Source: Verrucomicrobiota bacterium
GTDB taxonomy: Bacteria; Verrucomicrobiota; Lentisphaeria; Oligosphaerales; Oligosphaeraceae
Length of the DNA: 7,091 nt
Assembly: GCA_022709995.1 (NCBI GenBank)
Contig: JAKLHU010000105.1
Span: 1 to 7,091 of the forward strand
Direction: 5' to 3'
Below, piece after piece: positions 1 to 4,633 of the stretch; position 1 is the first letter of the stretch, and every line of letters starts with the position of its first letter. The translations under genes and the position numbers were made by a program. The notes below the pieces were generated by a model, which saw only the letters and a program-made list of their open reading frames with translations, did no database searches and was not told the DNA's origin.

Positions 1-90
1 CCGACAGCCGGCGTCAGAGACACCTCGAAGCTCACGTCCGTCTGGCTGGCGAGGCGCAGGTAGCAGGGCGCGCCCGCGGCGGCGCCGGCC
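1..90 (+). other. Probable upstream part of accB (linker) interrupted by an in-frame TAG
   Basis: Frame 1 is open from the window edge to a TAG at 61-63 and then continues as QGAPAAAPA straight into the biotinyl domain. The 20 codons before the stop end in TSVWLARRR, which could be the last strand of a BCCP N-terminal region, but this is weak. A single C-to-T change would turn CAG (Gln) into the TAG. Frames 2 and 3 are also open here but do not resemble BCCP. The stretch is too short to decide between a nonsense mutation, a frameshift further left, readthrough, or an error near a sequence end. Confidence 0.45.
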
Positions 91-333
91 GTGGCGTTGG
101 AGGTCATCGCCTCGCCGCTGGTCGGGACGTTCTATACGGCGGCGTCCCCGGAGGCGATGCCGTACGTCAGCGCCGGCAGCAAGGTCAAGGCCGGCGACGT
201 CCTGTGCATCGTCGAGGCCATGAAGGTCATGAATGAGATCAAGGCCGAACGCGGCTGCGTCATCGCCAAAGTCCTGGTGAAAAATGGCGCCCCGGTGGAA
301 TTTGGTCAGGCCCTGTTTGAGATCACGGAATAA
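91..333 (+). CDS. accB: Biotin carboxyl carrier protein of acetyl-CoA carboxylase, C-terminal biotinyl domain (5' end unclear)
   Basis: This protein carries the biotin that AccC carboxylates and that the carboxyltransferase then uses to make malonyl-CoA for fatty-acid synthesis in the cytoplasm. The 80 residues from the GTG at 91 form a complete biotinyl/lipoyl domain: SPLVGTFY, then SPEAMPYV, then [13 protein letters not shown] with Lys45 as the expected biotinylation site, and a closing [11 protein letters not shown]. This matches the last half of BCCP, which is usually about 150-170 aa with an N-terminal region and an Ala/Pro linker. The GTG is a formal start only: no Shine-Dalgarno precedes it, and the codons just upstream (64-90) read QGAPAAAPA, a typical BCCP linker in the same frame. 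An in-frame TAG at 61-63 interrupts that frame. The real gene probably starts left of the window and is either broken, read through, or affected by a sequence error. accC follows after 5 nt, so the two are surely cotranscribed. Family identity is near certain; the start is not. Confidence 0.85.
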   Translation: MALEVIASPLVGTFYTAASPEAMPYVSAGSKVKAGDVLCIVEAMKVMNEIKAERGCVIAKVLVKNGAPVEFGQALFEITE

Positions 334-338
334 CGCGG

Positions 339-1690
<1,352 letters not shown>

Positions 1691-1694
<4 letters not shown>

Positions 1695-1719
1695 CAAAGG
1701 CAGGCAAAGAGGCTATACT
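1691..1719 (+). promoter_or_regulatory. Sigma70-type promoter for the Asp23 genes, overlapping the accC stop
   Basis: TTGACA (1691-1696) is a perfect -35 hexamer and TATACT (1714-1719) differs from the -10 consensus by one base, with the optimal 17-nt spacer. Transcription would begin around 1725-1727, leaving a leader of roughly 75 nt before the Asp23 start at 1803. The TGA stop of accC lies inside the -35 box. The match is far better than expected by chance in GC-rich DNA, and it implies that the Asp23 genes can be expressed independently of accBC. Confidence 0.8.
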
Positions 1720-1789
1720 GTTCGATGCTCATTCAGGCCAGTAGATGATGATGGCTGGCGATTTCGAGCCAAGAGGGCCGAAGCAAGAG

Positions 1790-1796
1790 AAGGAGG
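1790..1796 (+). promoter_or_regulatory. Strong Shine-Dalgarno for the Asp23 gene
   Basis: AAGGAGG sits 6 nt before the ATG at 1803. It is the best ribosome binding site in the window and fixes the start of the Asp23 protein. Together with the near-consensus promoter it suggests high expression. Confidence 0.85.
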
Positions 1797-1802
1797 CAGC
1801 CG

Positions 1803-2255
1803 ATGAAATCAGAAAAAGAAGCCCATAATCCCCAGAGCGTCACCGTCGTTCCCATCAATTCCGACGAGGAGAACGGCTTTATCCAGATCTCCAACAACGT
1901 CATCGCGTACATCGTGCGCAAATACACGCTGGGGGTAGATGGCGTGGTACGTTTTGCCAGCCAGAGCATCATGGACGGCTTGGCCGACATCTTGAGCCGG
2001 CGCAGCTATGAGCGCAGCATTGCGATCGACCTGAAGGAGGAAGGCGCCGAGATCACGCTGACTTTGATCATGCGTTTTGGCGCCATTCTCCCGGAGGTCG
2101 CGGTGGCGGTCCAGCAGATAGTCAAGGAGAAAGTCCGGGAGTTCACCGGTTATGACGTGACCAGAGTCAACATCAACGTCGCGGAGCTGGAGGACGACGA
2201 CGATTCTCCGGAGAATGCGCCGACGGTGGAGACCCTGGTAAGCGAAGGCCGCTGA
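1803..2255 (+). CDS. Asp23/Gls24 family envelope stress-like protein (YqhY-type position)
   Basis: The 150-residue product is a soluble Asp23 (DUF322) domain protein. Residues about 24-46 (NGFIQISNNVIAYIVRKYT...) form the typical opening 'G.I.IS..VIA.I'. They are followed by GVDGVVRF (44-51), the strand ITLTLIMRFGA (84-94), ILPEVAVAVQQIVKEKV (95-111), and the closing TGYDVTRVNINVAEL (115-129). A short acidic stretch (ELEDDDDSPE) and a tail complete the protein. There is no signal peptide or membrane segment. In Firmicutes the Asp23-domain gene yqhY lies just after accB-accC, and in Bacillus subtilis its loss selects for mutations in acetyl-CoA carboxylase genes. The same order here suggests a link to fatty-acid synthesis, but the molecular role of the family is not settled. 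The next gene encodes a probable membrane relative that could anchor it, as AmaP does for Asp23 in staphylococci. Family assignment is firm; function is inferred from context. Confidence 0.88.
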   Translation: MKSEKEAHNPQSVTVVPINSDEENGFIQISNNVIAYIVRKYTLGVDGVVRFASQSIMDGLADILSRRSYERSIAIDLKEEGAEITLTLIMRFGAILPEVAVAVQQIVKEKVREFTGYDVTRVNINVAELEDDDDSPENAPTVETLVSEGR

Positions 2256-2257
2256 CG

Positions 2258-2422
2258 ATGGCGGGTTGCCGCCGGGGAGGGCGTTGGTGGCCGGCTTGGC
2301 AGGGCCGGTTCCAGCGGGTCGCCCGGGCGTGGCGGGGCTTTCGTCGGGCCGGCGTGAAGCGGATGGGAAACAACAGTGAAGGAGTCAGTTATGGTCATGT
2401 CCTGGGCAAAATCAGCTTTTAG
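2258..2422 (+). CDS. Possible small basic, tryptophan-rich ORF between the Asp23-type genes
   Basis: An ATG two bases after the Asp23 stop opens a 54-codon frame ending in TAG at 2420-2422, overlapping the first 32 nt of the next gene in another frame. A GAAGG sequence (2244-2248) lies 9 nt upstream. The predicted peptide is strongly basic, with many Arg and Gly and four Trp (residues 10, 11, 14, 25), and begins MAGCRRGGRWWPAWQGRF. It has no recognisable domain and no membrane helix. Random open frames of this size are common in GC-rich DNA, and Arg/Trp/Gly richness is what unselected G-rich sequence gives. Its tight position and plausible ribosome binding site are the only support. Confidence 0.2.
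   Translation: MAGCRRGGRWWPAWQGRFQRVARAWRGFRRAGVKRMGNNSEGVSYGHVLGKISF
2378..2384 (+). promoter_or_regulatory. Shine-Dalgarno that sets the start of the membrane Asp23-like gene
   Basis: GAAGGAG is followed by 6 nt and then ATG at 2391. The same frame is open from a GTG at 2376, but that GTG lies at the edge of this site and has no ribosome binding site of its own, so 2391 is the preferred start. Confidence 0.75.
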
Positions 2423-2921
2423 TCAGTTGCCGTTCGGCGGTGAGCTGTTCGCTTTGGAAGGCTTCACGACTGGCCTGCTGACTGGCTTGGCCCTGATGCT
2501 GATCGTCGGCCTGATCGTGCATTTATGCATGAAGGGTTCCGGCTCTTGCAAGATCATTCGCATGGCCGACGGCGAGAACGGCGACTTCAACATCACCAGT
2601 TCGGCGGTCCGGTCTTTTCTGCAGCGCATCGTCGCCGACTATCCGCAGCTTGACTTGAACAGCATCGTGCTGAAGAACACCCGCAACGGCCTGACCCTCG
2701 ACCTGTTTCTGAACGTCCTGCCGGAAACCGACCTGGTGACGCTGCGCAAGACTCTCCGGGATCGGATTTACGCGGAACTGGAAAGCAAGCTTGGCATCGC
2801 CGACCAGATCAAAAAGGTCAATATTGACATTGAAGGCTATGATGCGAAGACCGAAGTCATCGCCAAGCACAACCGCGGCATCCTGGGCGACGCAGCCGCC
2901 TCGGCCGAGGCTGAGAATTGA
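2391..2921 (+). CDS. Membrane-anchored Asp23/AmaP-like protein
   Basis: The 176-residue product (from the ATG at 2391) has a short N-terminus, one clear hydrophobic segment (about 26-47, TTGLLTGLALMLIVGLIVHL), and a cytoplasmic-type C-terminal domain of about 100 residues. That domain follows the Asp23/AmaP pattern: GDFNITSSAVRSFLQRIV (64-81), LNSIVLKNTRNGLTLDLFLNVLP (89-111), a long helix TLRKTLRDRIYAELESKL (117-134), then GIADQIKKVNIDIEGY (135-150). An unconserved Ala/Glu-rich tail ends the protein. In Gram-positive bacteria AmaP is the membrane protein that holds Asp23 at the cytoplasmic membrane, and it has two transmembrane helices; this one shows a single helix. It follows the soluble Asp23 gene by 135 nt with no promoter recognised between, so an operon and a physical complex are likely. 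Direct homology to AmaP is inferred from pattern only; it could instead be an independent Asp23-domain fusion. Confidence 0.72.
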   Translation: MVMSWAKSAFSQLPFGGELFALEGFTTGLLTGLALMLIVGLIVHLCMKGSGSCKIIRMADGENGDFNITSSAVRSFLQRIVADYPQLDLNSIVLKNTRNGLTLDLFLNVLPETDLVTLRKTLRDRIYAELESKLGIADQIKKVNIDIEGYDAKTEVIAKHNRGILGDAAASAEAEN

Positions 2922-2946
2922 CCCAGGGGCCTTGGTCCAAAAACTG

Positions 2947-2995
2947 AACCGGCCCGGAAAACAGCCATGCGGCTTTTCCGGGTCGGTTATTTTTT
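2947..2995 (+). terminator. Intrinsic terminator after the acc/Asp23 cluster, probably bidirectional
   Basis: The 15-nt arm 2947-2961 (AACCGGCCCGGAAAA) pairs with 2974-2988 through 14 Watson-Crick pairs and one G-U pair. A further GCC/GGC pairing is possible inside the loop. Six T residues follow at 2990-2995, giving a classic rho-independent terminator for the plus-strand genes. On the other strand the same hairpin is followed after three bases by five T residues (plus-strand A run 2939-2943), so it can also stop transcripts of the convergent minus-strand gene that ends at 3128. Confidence 0.9.
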
Positions 2996-3127
2996 GGGCC
3001 TTTTGGGCGCCGTCTTGACGGCCAGAGGCAGCGGTCAGGGACGGCGGCGGGGGCGGCCTATCGAGTGCATTCCCGCCGCCGGCAGGAGCCGGTCACCGCC
3101 GGGGTGGCGGGGGCGGGCGGATCCCGG

Positions 3128-3832
3128 TCAATGGCCGGTGTCATCCGCGGCCAGGAATTCCTTGCGCTCATGTTCCATGACGGCAGCGATGACTTCCTCG
3201 GGGGTCTTGGCGTTGCGGCAGGTTTTGACGAACGCCTCGTCCCGCAGCAGAGTCGCGATGCGCCCCATGAGATGAAGATGCAGTTCGATGCTCTGGCTGC
3301 ACTGGAAGAAGAACAGATGGACTTTCTTCTTGTCGATGGCGCTGAAATCGACGCCTTTGACGGAGCGGCCGATGATGACGCACCCCGGCGCCCGGAGGGT
3401 GGTGATGGGATCGCGCGGATGCGGAACAGCCAGGCCGTTGCCAACCCCGGTGCTGACGATTTGCTCGCGCGCCAGGCATTTCCCGCGCAGATCGTTGAGG
3501 TCGAGAACAAGGTTGTTGAAAAGCATCGGCGGCGTCAATTCCTCGATGATGCCCTCGACGGTCGTCGCCTTGAGGTCCAGGAGAATCCGCTCCGCCGTCA
3601 GCAAGCGGCTGGCTGGAATCTGAATCTGGGTCTGGACGAGTTCCTGCAGCGGAACATCCTCATCATCCTGGTGGCGGGCGCCGGGAAAAAAGACATGGTC
3701 GATCTGACCGCCGTTGAAACGCCATTGACCGCCGATCTTGACGCCTTGGATCTGGCCCGTTTTCAGCATGCGGAGAATCGTACGCTCATTGACGCGAAGA
3801 TGTTCGGCGAGTTCTTTCAAGGTTAAAATCAT
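3128..3832 (-). CDS. Excisionase-type HTH domain fused to PTS IIA (PtsN-like) domain
   Basis: The 234-residue product has two parts. Residues 1-40 form an excisionase/MerR-like helix-turn-helix (LTLKELAEHLRVNERTILRML, then GQIQGVKIGGQWRF), a DNA-binding module. Residues about 75-222 form a fructose/nitrogen-type EIIA domain: LLTAERILLDLKATTVEGIIEEL, then STGVGNGLAVPHPRD with His138 as the expected phosphorylated histidine, then VDFSAIDKKKVHLFFFQ, and HLHLMGRIATLLRDEAF through AKTPEEVIAAVMEH. The likely role is a regulator whose DNA binding or partner contacts depend on phosphorylation. No EI, HPr, EIIB or EIIC gene lies in the window, so it is regulatory rather than part of a sugar transporter. 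Chlamydiae carry PtsN proteins annotated with an HTH domain, a useful comparison. The ATG at 3832 is preceded by AGGGAG at 8 nt. It converges on the acc/Asp23 cluster. Domain calls are firm; target genes are unknown. Confidence 0.9.
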   Translation of the reverse strand: MILTLKELAEHLRVNERTILRMLKTGQIQGVKIGGQWRFNGGQIDHVFFPGARHQDDEDVPLQELVQTQIQIPASRLLTAERILLDLKATTVEGIIEELTPPMLFNNLVLDLNDLRGKCLAREQIVSTGVGNGLAVPHPRDPITTLRAPGCVIIGRSVKGVDFSAIDKKKVHLFFFQCSQSIELHLHLMGRIATLLRDEAFVKTCRNAKTPEEVIAAVMEHERKEFLAADDTGH

Positions 3833-3840
3833 CAGCTACA

Positions 3841-3847
3841 CTCCCTT
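3841..3847 (-). promoter_or_regulatory. Ribosome binding site of the HTH-IIA gene
   Basis: On the minus strand the sequence reads AAGGGAG, followed by 8 nt and then ATG at 3832-3830. It supports the chosen start. Confidence 0.7.
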
Positions 3848-3858
3848 TGGGCAGACTC

Positions 3859-3902
3859 CGACAGGAACTGACAAAATATGACAAATGATGATTATTTTGA
3901 CA
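3859..3902. repeat. Helically phased TGACA-type pentamers upstream of the HTH-IIA gene (candidate operator)
   Basis: Reading the plus strand, CGACA (3859), TGACA (3869), TGACA (3879), TGATT (3889) and TGACA (3898) follow each other at 10, 10, 10 and 9 bp. Direct repeats at about one helical turn present the same face to a protein and could form an operator for a helix-turn-helix protein, perhaps the gene's own product. They lie between the candidate promoter and the ribosome binding site. The surrounding DNA is AT-rich, so some recurrence is expected by chance. Confidence 0.4.
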
Positions 3903-3909
3903 TTTATAG

Positions 3910-3937
3910 ATAATAACCGCTGAACCGCAAAAATCAA
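3910..3937 (-). promoter_or_regulatory. Candidate promoter for the HTH-IIA gene
   Basis: On the minus strand TTGATT (3937-3932) is followed after 16 nt by TATTAT (3915-3910), a fair sigma70-type match inside the only AT-rich stretch of the region. Transcription would start near 3903 and run through the phased TGACA-type pentamers. A TATAAA (3908-3903) with a poorer -35 is an alternative. Confidence 0.45.
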
Positions 3938-4093
3938 GCCGGCGGCGGTATTTTTCTATTTTTCCTGGTATCTTTCCGTCTGCTGGGGTGCAGGTATATC
4001 TCTGACCGCCGCCGCTGCCGGCGGAGACGGCGCGGCGTGACGATGACACAAGTTTTTGCCGCAAAAGGGGGCGTGGTGGCAATGGTTGGCGAG

Positions 4094-4112
4094 CACGGGC
4101 TGGAAGCCCGTG
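4094..4112. repeat. Hairpin 1, copy 1
   Basis: Perfect inverted repeat: arms CACGGGCT and AGCCCGTG (8 bp) around a GGA loop. This is the first of six identical 19-nt copies. It is flanked by GGCGAG on the left and TCACCTCT on the right. Confidence 0.9.
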
Positions 4113-4155
4113 TCACCTCTTTGCCGGAAAAAGCGCGCTGTCAATGGTTGACGGG

Positions 4156-4174
4156 CACGGGCTGGAAGCCCGTG
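4156..4174. repeat. Hairpin 1, copy 2
   Basis: Identical 19-nt hairpin, 62 nt after copy 1. The preceding spacer (TTGCCGGAAAAAGCGCGCTG, then TCAATGG) is the most diverged of the short modules. Confidence 0.9.
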
Positions 4175-4195
4175 TCACCTCTCGCGGGTCAAGGT

Positions 4196-4218
4196 GGCGC
4201 CTCAGGCCCTGAGGCGCC
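4196..4218. repeat. Hairpin 2, copy 1 (perfect)
   Basis: Inverted repeat with 11-bp arms GGCGCCTCAGG and CCTGAGGCGCC around a single C. It is the longest perfect stem of the array and the defining part of the second module, and is followed by CGCGCGAACCAATGATTATG. Confidence 0.88.
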
Positions 4219-4283
4219 CGCGCGAACCAATGATTATGACTCCCGTTTCTGCGGCAACGGGCGTAGTGGCAATGGTTGACGGG

Positions 4284-4302
4284 CACGGGCTGGAAGCCCG
4301 TG
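4284..4302. repeat. Hairpin 1, copy 3
   Basis: Identical 19-nt hairpin, exactly 128 nt after copy 2. It ends the first composite unit. Confidence 0.9.
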
Positions 4303-4323
4303 TCACCTCTCGCGCGCCAAGGT

Positions 4324-4346
4324 GGCGCCTCAGACCCTGAGGCGCC
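4324..4346. repeat. Hairpin 2, copy 2
   Basis: Same element as at 4196 with one substitution near the loop (CAGACCCTG instead of CAGGCCCTG), leaving 10-bp arms. It lies 128 nt after the first copy. Confidence 0.88.
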
Positions 4347-4411
4347 CGCGCGAACCAATGATTATGACTCCCGTTTCCGGGGCAACAGGCGTAGTGGCAA
4401 TGGTTGACGAG

Positions 4412-4430
4412 CACGGGCTGGAAGCCCGTG
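4412..4430. repeat. Hairpin 1, copy 4
   Basis: Identical 19-nt hairpin, exactly 128 nt after copy 3. It closes the second composite unit. Confidence 0.9.
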
Positions 4431-4476
4431 TCACCTCTTTGCCGCAAAAGGGGGCGTGGTGGCAATGGTTGACGAG

Positions 4477-4495
4477 CACGGGCTGGAAGCCCGTG
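4477..4495. repeat. Hairpin 1, copy 5
   Basis: Identical 19-nt hairpin, 65 nt after copy 4. The spacer (TTGCCGCAAAAGGGGGCGTG onward) is identical to that before copy 1 for over 30 nt, showing that this short module was copied as a unit. Confidence 0.9.
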
Positions 4496-4516
4496 TCACC
4501 TCTCGCGGGTCAAGGT

Positions 4517-4539
4517 GGCGCCTCAGACCCTGAGACGCC
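4517..4539. repeat. Hairpin 2, copy 3 (one stem mismatch)
   Basis: Same element with the A near the loop as in copy 2 and a further change in the right arm (TGAGACGCC instead of TGAGGCGCC), which breaks one pair. Confidence 0.85.
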
Positions 4540-4604
4540 CGCGCGAACCAATGATTATGACTCACGTTTCTGCGGCAACGGGCGTAGTGGCAATGATTGG
4601 CGAG

Positions 4605-4623
4605 CACGGGCTGGAAGCCCGTG
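4605..4623. repeat. Hairpin 1, copy 6, beside the sulfatase stop
   Basis: Identical 19-nt hairpin, 128 nt after copy 5. It ends 10 nt from the sulfatase stop codon (4634-4636) and would be transcribed as the first structure of that gene's 3' UTR. No T-run follows on the minus strand, so it is not a standard terminator, but it could protect the transcript end. Confidence 0.88.
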
Positions 4624-4633
4624 TCACCTCTCG

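Larger units (their letters stand above)
4037..4631. repeat. Mosaic hairpin-repeat array (REP/BIME-like): six copies of a 62-65 nt module, three joined to a second module
   Basis: Every unit ends in the hairpin CACGGGCTGGAAGCCCGTG plus TCACCTCT. Unit boundaries are 4056-4120 (65 nt), 4121-4182 (62), 4183-4310 (128), 4311-4438 (128), 4439-4503 (65) and 4504-4631 (128). The 128-nt units are a 65-nt segment with a second, longer hairpin followed by a 63-nt version of the short unit, so the order is A, A, B-A, B-A, A, B-A. A degraded start of the same pattern reaches left to about 4037. Copies are nearly identical, which points to recent or ongoing duplication. The array fills most of the gap between the HTH-IIA and sulfatase genes. 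Translating it gives spurious peptides such as HGLEARVTS and DTGFQPV; none is a real protein. This resembles REP/BIME elements, which in other bacteria are spread by RAYT transposases, but none is encoded here. Confidence 0.88.

Noticed and set aside
1..90. Minus-strand coding sequence reading YLRLASQTDVSFEVSLTP
   Set aside because: It looks protein-like but is short, and its upstream part would run antisense through the clear accB biotinyl domain.
1725..1828. Short upstream frames in the Asp23 leader (ATG 1725, 7 codons; ATG 1748, 26 codons)
   Set aside because: Neither has a ribosome binding site, and the longer one overlaps the Asp23 start in another frame. They are compatible with chance.
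3065..3826. 253-codon open frame on the plus strand
   Set aside because: It is the antisense shadow of the HTH-IIA gene; no domain is recognisable and the minus-strand product is unmistakable.
3897..3925. Plus-strand promoter starting with TTGACA at 3897
   Set aside because: No acceptable -10 hexamer lies at 16-18 nt, and no plus-strand gene follows. The hexamer is better explained as part of the TGACA repeat series.
4009..4024. Small hairpin CCGCCG-CTGC-CGGCGG left of the array
   Set aside because: A six-pair stem of pure G/C in GC-rich DNA is not significant. It has no T-run and is not shared with the array units.
4094..4623. CRISPR array
   Set aside because: The repeat core is a 19-nt palindrome at 62-128 nt spacing, and the spacers are themselves homologous to each other. 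CRISPR spacers would be unique and of uniform 30-40 nt length, and no cas genes are near.
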